From: Deltaproteobacteria bacterium
Lineage (GTDB): Bacteria > Myxococcota_A > UBA9160 > UBA4427
Assembly: GCA_011051925.1 (NCBI GenBank)
Contig: DRKE01000272.1
Coordinates: 1-6,130 of the forward strand
Length of the DNA: 6,130 bases
Reading direction: 5' to 3'
How positions within the stretch are numbered: the first letter of the stretch is position 1; each line of letters opens with the position of its first letter. Below the pieces are notes generated by a model, which ran no database searches, was not told the origin of the DNA, and saw only the letters and a list, made by a program, of their open reading frames with translations. This document shows positions 1 through 6,008 of the stretch, piece by piece. A program made the position numbers and the translations under genes.

Positions 1-537
1 AGCCGCATCGGCGCGGATTCGACGATCGGTCCTTCCGCCCATCTGCGTCCGGGCAACGTCCTCGGCGAAGGCGTCAAGATCGGCAATTTCGTCGAGCTGA
101 AGAACTCGACCCTCGGTCCCGGCACGAAGGCGGCCCATCTCGCCTACATCGGGGATGCCGACGTGGGGGCCGGCGTGAACTTCAGCTGCGGTGCGATCGT
201 CGTCAACTACGACGGCTACAAGAAGACGCGAAGCACGATCGGCGACGGCGCGTTCATCGGCTGCAATGCCAACCTCGTCTCGCCGGTCGAGATCGAGCCC
301 CACGCCTTCGTCGCGGCGGGCTCGACGATCACGAAGAACGTGCCGGCCGAGGCCCTCGCCGTCGCTCGGGATCGCCAGCGGAACATCGAAGGCTGGGTCG
401 CCCGACGAGAAGCGCGGGAAGCCGCGGGGGATCCGGGGGCGAAAGACGTGCGGTCGCGTGCCGGAGCGAAAGCGGGAACCGGCTCGGCCGGCGAAGTGTC
501 CGGTTCGGAGTCCGGCGGGCCATCGGAGCGCGACTGA
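1..537 (+). CDS. glmU: GlmU C-terminal acetyltransferase domain (5'-truncated by window edge)
   Basis: This is the C-terminal 178 residues of the bifunctional GlmU, read in frame from base 1; the uridylyltransferase half lies upstream of the window. The cytoplasmic enzyme acetylates glucosamine-1-phosphate with acetyl-CoA and then couples it to UTP, giving UDP-GlcNAc for cell-wall and LPS synthesis. The left-handed beta-helix hexapeptide pattern is visible. By alignment to the E. coli family member from memory, the acetyltransferase pocket is intact: Arg in LRPG (visible residue 16), Lys in NFVELK (34), catalytic His in KAAHLAYIGD (46), Tyr 49, Asn 60, Asn 69 and Tyr 70 in VNYDG, Lys 75, and Arg 123. 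The segment SCGAIVVNYDG has Cys where E. coli has Ala, as in many Gram-positive GlmU proteins. After the usual end (EGW, residues 130-132) a tail of about 46 residues follows, rich in Ala, Gly, Arg, Glu and Ser and probably disordered. glmS follows after 56 bases, which fits one pathway operon. Confidence 0.96.
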   Translation, partial: SRIGADSTIGPSAHLRPGNVLGEGVKIGNFVELKNSTLGPGTKAAHLAYIGDADVGAGVNFSCGAIVVNYDGYKKTRSTIGDGAFIGCNANLVSPVEIEPHAFVAAGSTITKNVPAEALAVARDRQRNIEGWVARREAREAAGDPGAKDVRSRAGAKAGTGSAGEVSGSESGGPSERD

Positions 538-560
538 CGCCCGACCATGTCGAGCGAAAC

Positions 561-578
561 CCGGATCCGGGGATCCGG
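561..578. repeat. GGATCC-containing inverted repeat in the glmU-glmS gap
   Basis: The arms ccggatcc (561-568) and ggatccgg (571-578) are perfect 8-base inverted copies separated by gg. The same stretch also contains a direct repeat of ggatccgg (563-570 and 571-578). As RNA it can form a tight hairpin of about 7 bp with a 4-base loop, ending three bases before the glmS Shine-Dalgarno sequence. No T-run follows, so it does not look like an intrinsic terminator. A role in RNA processing or in glmS translation is conceivable but is inference only. Its GATC core is also the most over-represented 4-mer of the window, so it may be incidental. Confidence 0.5.
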
Positions 579-581
579 CAC

Positions 582-586
582 AGGGG
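582..586 (+). promoter_or_regulatory. Shine-Dalgarno sequence of glmS
   Basis: AGGGG, continuing as TGG, lies seven bases before the ATG at 594. It supports that start, which the conserved N-terminal MCGIVGY independently fixes. Confidence 0.7.
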
Positions 587-593
587 TGGAATC

Positions 594-2429
594 ATGTGTG
601 GAATCGTGGGCTACGTCGGACGGGAACATCGGGCCGCCGATGTCTTGATCGATGGATTGCGCCGTCTCGAATACCGCGGCTACGACTCGGCCGGCGTGGC
701 GATCCTGGAGGGTGACGCGCTCGAAGTCCGCCGGGCGAAGGGCAAGCTGGTCAATCTCGAAGGCAATCTCCGCGAACGTCCGCTCCAGGGGCGACTGGGC
801 ATCGGCCATACCCGCTGGGCGACCCACGGAAAACCCTCCGAACGCAACGCCCATCCCCATCGTGCGGGCTCCGTCGTGATCGTCCACAACGGCATCATCG
901 AGAACTACCGTGAGCTTCGCGCACAGCTCGAGGCGGACGGTGCCGACATCCGCTCCGATACCGATACGGAACTGATCGCCCATCTCATCGACGATCGCGT
1001 GAAGCGGGGAGAGGATCTGCTCACGGCCGTTCGCGGGGCCTGCATGCAGCTGACGGGCTCCTATGCCCTCGGTGCGATCTGCGAATCGGAGCCGAACCTG
1101 CTCGTGACGGCCAAGAATGGCGGCAGTCCGATCATCGTCGGCCAGGGAGAAAAGGAGGCCTTCCTGGCGAGTGACATCCCCGCCGTCCTGCCCCACACGC
1201 GGGACATCATCTCGTTGCATGACGGGGACTTCGCCGTTCTCGGCGAGGAGGGGATCCAGGTCGTCGACATCGACGGCCGACCGATCGATCGGGAATTCCA
1301 GCAGATCCAGTGGGATCCGGTCTCCGCCGAGAAGGGCGGCTACGACCACTTCATGCAGAAGGAGATCTTCGAGCAGCCCCGGGCGATCACGGACACGATC
1401 GGGACACGGATCAACGAGTCCGACCAGGATGTCGATCTCGATGGAATCGCGTTTTCGCGCGAGGAACTCGACGGTCTGCAGGGGGTGACCCTCGTCGCCT
1501 GTGGGACCTCCTACTACGCGTCGCTGCTCGGGAAGTACATGATCGAGCAGCTGGCCGGGATTCCCTGCGAAGTCGATCTGGCGAGCGAGTTCCGCTACCG
1601 CAAGCCGATCGTCGGCTCGAAGCGCATCGTGATTCCCGTTTCCCAATCCGGCGAGACCGCGGATACCCTCGCGGCCGTCGAGGAGGCGAAGCGTCAGGGC
1701 GCCCGGGTTCTCGCGATCTGCAACGTCCGGGAGTCGACGATCGCGAGGGTCAGCGACGACGTGCTCTACACGCAGGCGGGTCCGGAGATCGGGGTCGCCT
1801 CGACCAAGGCCTTCGTGACCCAGGCGGTCGCGCTCTATCTGATCGCGCTCAAGTTCGGAATCGCGCGGGGATTGCTGGCCGGGGACGAGCTTCGGAAGCG
1901 TCTGCACGACGCGATGCGCCTGCCGAGGATGGTCGAAGGGGTGCTCGGGCTCGACGAGGAGATCCAGCAGGTCGCACGTCGCTATTTCAAGGCGGAGGAT
2001 TTCCTCTTCCTCGGCCGGGGCATGATGTATCCGATCGCGATGGAAGGGGCTCTCAAGCTGAAGGAGATCTCGTACATCCACGCGGAGGGCTACGCGGCGG
2101 GCGAGATGAAGCATGGGCCGATCGCGTTGATCGACGAGAACATGCCGGTCGTCGTGCTCGCGACGAAGGGCGAGCTCCACGACAAGCTCGTCTCGAATCT
2201 CGAACAGGTCCGCGCCCGGGACGGCCAGGTCATCGCGATCGCGTCGAAGGGCGACGACGAGATCGCCGCGAAGGCCAATGAAGTCCTCCAGGTGGACGAT
2301 CTCGGCGAATTCCTCACTTCGATCCTCGTCGTGGTGCCCCTCCAGTTGCTGGCCTACCACATCGCGACGCTGAAGGGGACGGATGTGGACCAGCCGCGGA
2401 ACCTCGCCAAGAGCGTGACGGTCGAGTAG
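594..2429 (+). CDS. glmS: Glutamine-fructose-6-phosphate aminotransferase (isomerizing) GlmS
   Basis: This 611-residue protein is nearly the same length as E. coli GlmS (609). It makes glucosamine-6-phosphate from fructose-6-phosphate and glutamine, the first committed step of amino-sugar synthesis in the cytoplasm. The N-terminal Ntn-type glutaminase domain (about 1-240) begins MCGIVGYVG; removal of Met would expose the catalytic Cys. It carries HTRWATHG (72-79), HNGIIENY (98-105) and SDTDTE (121-126). Two SIS sugar-isomerase domains follow. The first has ACGTS (302-306) and the phosphate-binding SQSGET (350-355), then GVASTKAF (400-407). The second has GRGMMYPIAMEGALKLKEIS (474-493) and GEMKHGP (503-509). 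The C-terminus DVDQPRNLAKSVTVE carries the conserved Lys (606) that contacts the sugar. Every key residue checked is present, so it should be active. The start is fixed by the needed MCG and by AGGGG upstream. The 56-base gap after glmU is too short for a glmS ribozyme, so any feedback control must work otherwise. Confidence 0.98.
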   Translation: MCGIVGYVGREHRAADVLIDGLRRLEYRGYDSAGVAILEGDALEVRRAKGKLVNLEGNLRERPLQGRLGIGHTRWATHGKPSERNAHPHRAGSVVIVHNGIIENYRELRAQLEADGADIRSDTDTELIAHLIDDRVKRGEDLLTAVRGACMQLTGSYALGAICESEPNLLVTAKNGGSPIIVGQGEKEAFLASDIPAVLPHTRDIISLHDGDFAVLGEEGIQVVDIDGRPIDREFQQIQWDPVSAEKGGYDHFMQKEIFEQPRAITDTIGTRINESDQDVDLDGIAFSREELDGLQGVTLVACGTSYYASLLGKYMIEQLAGIPCEVDLASEFRYRKPIVGSKRIVIPVSQSGETADTLAAVEEAKRQGARVLAICNVRESTIARVSDDVLYTQAGPEIGVASTKAFVTQAVALYLIALKFGIARGLLAGDELRKRLHDAMRLPRMVEGVLGLDEEIQQVARRYFKAEDFLFLGRGMMYPIAMEGALKLKEISYIHAEGYAAGEMKHGPIALIDENMPVVVLATKGELHDKLVSNLEQVRARDGQVIAIASKGDDEIAAKANEVLQVDDLGEFLTSILVVVPLQLLAYHIATLKGTDVDQPRNLAKSVTVE

Positions 2430-2479
2430 ATTCGCGGGATCGCTGCTCCGGCGAATCGAACGCTCCCCCGGACGTTCGA
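2430..2479 (+). promoter_or_regulatory. Two adjacent hairpins filling the glmS-helicase gap
   Basis: Hairpin 1 (2430-2456) pairs attcgc (2430-2435) with gcgaat (2451-2456), then has one G-G mismatch, then gga (2437-2439) pairs with tcc (2447-2449) around a 7-base loop. Hairpin 2 (2456-2479) pairs tcgaacg (2456-2462) with cgttcga (2473-2479) around a 10-base loop. They share one base, so they compete slightly or stack. Together they cover every base between the glmS stop and the helicase ATG. There is no T-run, so classical Rho-independent termination is not supported. They could shield the glmS mRNA 3' end, attenuate read-through or limit helicase translation. These roles are inferences; only the pairing is seen. 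Confidence 0.5.
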
Positions 2480-4789
2480 ATGACTTCGACCGGGATCGAT
2501 CGTTCAAGGCGCCCCCGGGCCGAGATCGGTCGCCGCCCGGGCGACGGACGACTCGTGGACGATCTGGATCAAGACACGCTCGCCAATGCCATCTTCGAAG
2601 GCCTGAACCCGCAACAGCGCGAAGCGGTCATGACGACGGAGGGCCCCCTGCTCGTCCTGGCCGGGGCGGGAAGCGGAAAGACCCGGGTCCTGACCTCCCG
2701 GATCGCCTACCTGATCGGGGTCTGTGGCATTCCGGCCGACCAGATCCTCGCCGTGACCTTCACGAACAAGGCCGCGGGCGAGATGAGGGAACGGGTCGAG
2801 AAACTTCTCGGCTCCGGGGCGAGCGAGATCTCGATCGGCACCTTCCATTCGATCGGCGTTCGGATCCTGCGCCGCGACATCGGCCACCTCGCCCGAAGCC
2901 GCGGATTCGTGATCTACGACGATGCGGATTCGATCGGGGTGATCAAGGAGGTCCTCAAACAGGAGGGGCTCGATCCCAAGGTGCACGATCCACGTCGGAT
3001 CCGCTGGCAGATCGATCAGTGGAAGAATGCCGGCCTGCTCCCCCCCGCCGCGTCGGATCGCGCCCGGGATCTCGACGAAGAGCTGATGGCCGGACTCTAC
3101 GCGAAGTACCAGAGAAGGCTGGCCGATTCCGAGGCCCTCGATTTCGGGGACCTGCTGCTTCTCACGGCCGAGCTCTTCAAACGGCATCCGCGGGTCCTCG
3201 AGCACTATCAGCGGCAATACGCCTATGTGCTCGTCGACGAGTACCAGGATACGAATGGCGTCCAATACGGGATCGTGAGCCAGCTTGCCGCCGGCCATCG
3301 GAATCTCTGCGTCGTCGGCGATCCGGACCAATCGATCTATGCCTGGCGGGGTGCGGACCTGCGGAACATCCTCGATTTCGAGGAGGACTACGCCGACGCC
3401 CGCGTCATCAAGCTCGAGAAGAACTACCGCTCGACGCAGCCGATCCTCTCTGGCGCCTCGGCCGTCATCGCGAACAACCGGGAGCGGAAGGAAAAGAGCC
3501 TCTATACCGATCGGCCCGGCGGATCGCCGATCCGGTTCTTCGAAGCCGAGAACGATCGGGAGGAAGGACAGTTCGTGATCCGGAACATCCTCGTCGCGAA
3601 CCGCAACGACGACGTACCCTTCGGACATCAGGCCATCCTCTACCGCACGAATGCCCAGTCCCGGGTCTTCGAGGAAGAACTCCTGAAATACGACATCCCC
3701 TACACGATCGTCGGGGGACAGCGCTTCTATGACCGCGCCGAGATCAAGGACGTGATGGCCTACCTCCGGCTGCTCGTGAACCCCCGGGACGACCAGGCCC
3801 TTCGACGGATCGTGAACAAGCCCACGCGTGGGATCGGCAAGACGACTTTCGAGCGGGTCGAAAGCCTGGCGGCTGCCAGGGGGATTCCGCTGCTCGAGGC
3901 GCTGCGCGTCGCCGTCGACACGAAGGTCGCGGGGCGGGCTGCGGGCAAGATCGCCGCCTTTCTCGATCTGGTCGATGGGCTCTCGAATCTCCGGGCGGGG
4001 TTCTCGCTCGAGGACCTGATCGCCCAGGTGCTGGCGGAGACCGGGTACCTCCGCGCACTCGAGAAGGAGGACACGCCGGAAGCCGAAGCGCGCCTCGACA
4101 ACCTGCGGGAATTGATCTCGAGTGCGCGCGATTTCCATGCGGCCAACGTCGAGGAACTCGAAGACGAGGAGCGGACGGAGCTCGAACTCTACCTGGACCA
4201 GGTCGCCCTGATCTCCGATCTGGACAGCTATGAGGATCGCCAGGATCGGGTATCGCTCATGACCGTCCATTCGGCCAAGGGGCTCGAATTCCCCTTCGTC
4301 TACCTGGTCGGGCTGGAGGAGCGGATCTTCCCCCATGCCTCGTCGAGTCGGGACGAGGCCGGACTCGAGGAAGAACGCCGGCTTTGTTATGTCGCGATGA
4401 CACGGGCGATGGAGGGCCTCTACCTGACCTGCGCGGCGGAGCGGCTGCGTTATGGCGACCGGACCTATCAGACGCCGAGTCGCTTCCTCCAGGAGATCCC
4501 CGAGGAGTTGATCGAGACCCTCGGAACGGCGACCCGCGGCCCGCGTTCGCGGGCCGGTCGGTCGGGCTCGACGCTCGGCGATTCGAACTACGACTATTCC
4601 TATGCCCAGGCGGAACCGGGCGAAGAAGGCGGCGTCGGGGTCGGCACGCGCGTGCGCCATCCCGTCTTCGGGCGCGGCGAGGTCCTGGCCGTGATGGGAA
4701 GCGATCTCAACCAGAAGCTCAAGATCAAGTTCGAGCGGGCCGGCGTGAAGACCGTGATGGTCCGCTACGCGAATCTGGAGCTGGCCTGA
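2480..4789 (+). CDS. pcrA: PcrA/UvrD-type ATP-dependent DNA helicase (superfamily 1A)
   Basis: This 769-residue 3'-5' DNA helicase/translocase is of the kind used in nucleotide-excision repair, mismatch repair, replication restart and stripping of RecA filaments. All SF1A motifs are intact: Q motif LNPQQREAV (42-50), Walker A AGAGSGKT (61-68), Ia TFTNKAAGEMRER (93-105), Ib GTFHS (120-124), II VDEYQDTN (252-259), III GDPDQSIYAWRG (280-291), IV NYRSTQPIL (315-323), IVa with GGQRFYDRAEIKD (412-424), V TVHSAKGLEF (595-604), and VI RLCYVAMTRA (633-642). A GIGKTT segment (451-456) marks the 2B domain. The C-terminus has a PcrA-style Tudor-like domain (about 722-768, GTRVRHPVFGRGEVL and following), which in homologues contacts RNA polymerase. 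A flexible Gly/Ser/Tyr-rich linker (about 686-721) precedes it. The ATG at 2480 has no clear Shine-Dalgarno and adds about 25 Arg/Gly-rich residues. GTG at 2555 (Val 26) is an alternative start that would give a more typical N-terminus. PcrA and UvrD cannot be firmly separated by eye. Confidence 0.95.
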   Translation: MTSTGIDRSRRPRAEIGRRPGDGRLVDDLDQDTLANAIFEGLNPQQREAVMTTEGPLLVLAGAGSGKTRVLTSRIAYLIGVCGIPADQILAVTFTNKAAGEMRERVEKLLGSGASEISIGTFHSIGVRILRRDIGHLARSRGFVIYDDADSIGVIKEVLKQEGLDPKVHDPRRIRWQIDQWKNAGLLPPAASDRARDLDEELMAGLYAKYQRRLADSEALDFGDLLLLTAELFKRHPRVLEHYQRQYAYVLVDEYQDTNGVQYGIVSQLAAGHRNLCVVGDPDQSIYAWRGADLRNILDFEEDYADARVIKLEKNYRSTQPILSGASAVIANNRERKEKSLYTDRPGGSPIRFFEAENDREEGQFVIRNILVANRNDDVPFGHQAILYRTNAQSRVFEEELLKYDIPYTIVGGQRFYDRAEIKDVMAYLRLLVNPRDDQALRRIVNKPTRGIGKTTFERVESLAAARGIPLLEALRVAVDTKVAGRAAGKIAAFLDLVDGLSNLRAGFSLEDLIAQVLAETGYLRALEKEDTPEAEARLDNLRELISSARDFHAANVEELEDEERTELELYLDQVALISDLDSYEDRQDRVSLMTVHSAKGLEFPFVYLVGLEERIFPHASSSRDEAGLEEERRLCYVAMTRAMEGLYLTCAAERLRYGDRTYQTPSRFLQEIPEELIETLGTATRGPRSRAGRSGSTLGDSNYDYSYAQAEPGEEGGVGVGTRVRHPVFGRGEVLAVMGSDLNQKLKIKFERAGVKTVMVRYANLELA
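4777..4780 (+). promoter_or_regulatory. Shine-Dalgarno sequence of the crotonase gene, inside the helicase gene
   Basis: GGAG lies eight bases before the ATG at 4789, within the last codons of the helicase gene. With the overlapping stop and start (TGATG) this indicates translational coupling and fixes the start, although the same frame stays open far upstream inside the helicase gene. Confidence 0.65.
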
Positions 4790-5574
4790 TGTCGTCCGGG
4801 GCGAAGGTCGCGACGGGGACGCGCGGCAGGGTCCGGATCGTCACGATCGTCCGTCCCGAGGTCCGCAATTGCGTCGACCGCGAGACGGCCGAAGCGCTGG
4901 CCGCCGCCTTCCGCGCCTTCGACGAGGACGACACGGTCGATGTGGCGATCCTGCAGGGCGAGGCCGGTTGTTTCTGTGCCGGCGCCGACCTCAAGGCGGT
5001 CGCCGAAGGGCGTTCCGAGGATGCGAACGTCGTTCGGGAGACCGGGGACGGACCGATGGGGCCGACGCGACTGGCGCTCTCGAAACCCGTGATCGCGGCG
5101 GTCGAGGGGCATGCCGTGGCGGGGGGGCTCGAACTCGCGATCTGGTGCGATCTCCGTGTGGCGGCTCGCGATGCCGTGTTCGGGGTCTACTGCCGTCGGT
5201 GGGGGGTTCCGCTCATCGATGGCGGCACGGTCCGCCTGCCGCGTCTCATCGGTCAGGGGCGCGCGATGGATCTGATCCTGACGGGGCGCGGAGTGTCGGG
5301 CGAGGAGGCGCTCGGGATGGGTCTCGTCGATCGTCTGGTCGAACCGGGTGAGGCCTTCGACGTGGCGCTCGAACTCGCGAATTCGATCGCCGCCTTCCCC
5401 CAGCGCTGTCTTCGATCCGACCGGCGTTCGGCCCTCACGCAATGGAATCGCGATCTCGACGAGGCCCTGGCCGAAGAGACCCGCCTCGGCCTCGAAGTCA
5501 TCCGATCGGGGGAGACCCGGGAAGGCGCGATCCGCTTCGCTGGCGGCGCGGGCCGGCACGGTCGTTTCGACTAG
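4789..5574 (+). CDS. Crotonase / enoyl-CoA hydratase-like protein lacking the second catalytic Glu
   Basis: This 261-residue protein of the crotonase superfamily acts on acyl-CoA thioesters in the cytoplasm; the exact substrate cannot be read from sequence. The CoA and oxyanion-hole motif GCFCAGADLKAV (60-71) and the second oxyanion segment EGHAVAGGLELAIWCD (106-121) are present. Glu 115 matches Glu144 of rat mitochondrial hydratase. The second catalytic Glu (rat Glu164, in FGQPE) is replaced by Cys 135 in FGVYCRRWGVPLIDGGTVRLP (131-151), and an Asp (144) sits in the IDGG turn. From memory, the CRRWGVPLIDGGTVRLPRL signature and the AGGAGRHG end (251-258) mark a recurrent subfamily annotated simply as enoyl-CoA hydratase. 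The usual C-terminal FLEKR-type motif of hydratases is absent. The reaction may therefore be isomerisation, hydrolysis or another crotonase chemistry. The gene overlaps the helicase stop by one base and is probably co-transcribed with it, but no functional link is apparent. The fold assignment is sure; 'hydratase' activity is not. Confidence 0.92.
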   Translation: MSSGAKVATGTRGRVRIVTIVRPEVRNCVDRETAEALAAAFRAFDEDDTVDVAILQGEAGCFCAGADLKAVAEGRSEDANVVRETGDGPMGPTRLALSKPVIAAVEGHAVAGGLELAIWCDLRVAARDAVFGVYCRRWGVPLIDGGTVRLPRLIGQGRAMDLILTGRGVSGEEALGMGLVDRLVEPGEAFDVALELANSIAAFPQRCLRSDRRSALTQWNRDLDEALAEETRLGLEVIRSGETREGAIRFAGGAGRHGRFD

Positions 5575-5750
5575 CGGGCTGACGCAGACCGTCGTTCAGG
5601 AGCACGCAGACGGCTCCCAGGCAGGCTCTTCACGTGACTTTCCGCGGAACCGCTTCGTGATTCCCGCTCGGCTGGCTCGTCCCGGGTCCGAGAAGATCGG
5701 TTCCGACGGGCAACGTCAGGAGAGCGGCCGCGTCCCCCGCCCGGGACACC

Positions 5751-5776
5751 GGGCACGTCAATCGAGTGCCTTTTCT
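5751..5776 (+). terminator. Possible Rho-independent terminator for the + strand genes
   Basis: The stem ggcac (5752-5756) pairs with gtgcc (5766-5770), with a possible G-U pair outside it. Beyond a bulged G, tc (5758-5759) pairs with ga (5764-5765) around the loop aatc. The tail TTTTCT follows directly. This is the only hairpin in the gap with a T-run on the + strand. It lies about 180 bases after the crotonase stop. The stem is short, so the call is tentative. Confidence 0.4.
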
Positions 5777-5818
5777 CCGTGGCTGGCTCGCCGTGATCCG
5801 TCGCTGGCGTCGGCGGAA

Positions 5819-5962
5819 GAGACCGGTGCGGCGCGGTTTTCGTGAAATGAAGCGGAGCGTGCGTCGATTCTCGTCGTCGGTCGTCAGATCACGGGAATGG
5901 GGTGGAGCCTGTTGTCCGCGATCGAGGCGAGCCATTCACGAAAACCGTGCCGTGCCGGTCTC
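5819..5962 (+). repeat. Long inverted repeat: 28-base arms around an 88-base centre
   Basis: The left arm (5819-5846) and right arm (5935-5962) are inverted copies, identical at 25 of 28 positions with no gap. The core is cggttttcgtgaa (5834-5846) against ttcacgaaaaccg (5935-5947), and the outer ends are gagaccgg (5819-5826) and ccggtctc (5955-5962). In + strand RNA the three differing positions all become G-U or U-G pairs, giving an uninterrupted 28-bp helix; in - strand RNA they would be A-C mismatches. Beyond a one-base bulge the pairing continues with atg/cat (5847-5849 with the cat at 5933-5935 in a shifted register), and gcgga (5852-5856) can pair with tccgc (5915-5919). No T-run follows on either strand, and no clear target-site duplication flanks it. 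It could be a structured RNA, a 3'-end stabiliser, a MITE-like or REP-like element, or a barrier between convergent genes. The repeat is certain; the role is unknown. Confidence 0.8.
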
Positions 5963-5984
5963 GCGGCTTCAGCAGGAAGTGGAC

Positions 5985-6008
5985 GACGGATCAGGGCTGG
6001 AATCCGTC
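5985..6008 (-). terminator. Hairpin overlapping the stop of the SDR gene, possible terminator
   Basis: gacggat (5985-5991) and atccgtc (6002-6008) are perfect 7-base inverted copies with a 10-base loop, and include part of the - strand stop codon at 6007-6009. On the - strand the sequence after the stem is pyrimidine-rich but has no T-run, so termination is only a possibility. Confidence 0.3.

Larger units (their letters stand above)
5575..6006. other. Non-coding gap between convergent genes
   Basis: About 430 bases lie between the crotonase stop and the stop of the opposing SDR gene. I found no gene here: the open frames on both strands give Arg/Pro/Ser-rich translations with no recognisable motif or convincing ribosome binding site. 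The region holds a terminator-like hairpin (5751-5776), a long inverted repeat (5819-5962) and a hairpin at the SDR stop (5985-6008), listed separately. Minor repeats are ggctggctcg at 5670-5679 and 5781-5790, acgcagac at 5582-5589 and 5604-5611, and a small hairpin pairing ggagc (5599-5603) with gctcc (5613-5617). No remnant of a protein gene was recognised. Confidence 0.75.

Noticed and set aside
538..593. glmS ribozyme or riboswitch upstream of glmS
   Set aside because: The gap is only 56 bases and shows no resemblance to the ribozyme core, which needs well over 100 bases.
216..2507. 763-codon open frame on the - strand opposite glmS
   Set aside because: It lies antisense to a fully convincing glmS. 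Its translation is rich in Arg, Asp and Leu with no domain signature. Long antisense frames are expected where codon bias in G+C-rich genes removes stop triplets on the opposite strand.
2504..4660. 718-codon open frame on the - strand opposite the helicase gene
   Set aside because: It is the same kind of antisense shadow: the helicase on the + strand has every SF1 motif, and the reverse translation has none recognisable.
4384..4788. Upstream in-frame extension of the crotonase into the helicase gene
   Set aside because: The extra 135 residues are an out-of-frame reading of the helicase and look random. ATG 4789, with GGAG eight bases before it, gives the normal crotonase length.
5630..5935. 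101-codon open frame on the - strand in the gap
   Set aside because: The translation is Arg/Pro-rich with no motif, there is no clear ribosome binding site, and it runs through most of the long inverted repeat.
5819..5962. Insertion-sequence remnant or CRISPR-like element
   Set aside because: There is no transposase fragment between the arms, no clear target-site duplication and no repeated spacer-sized units. It is kept as an inverted repeat of unknown nature.
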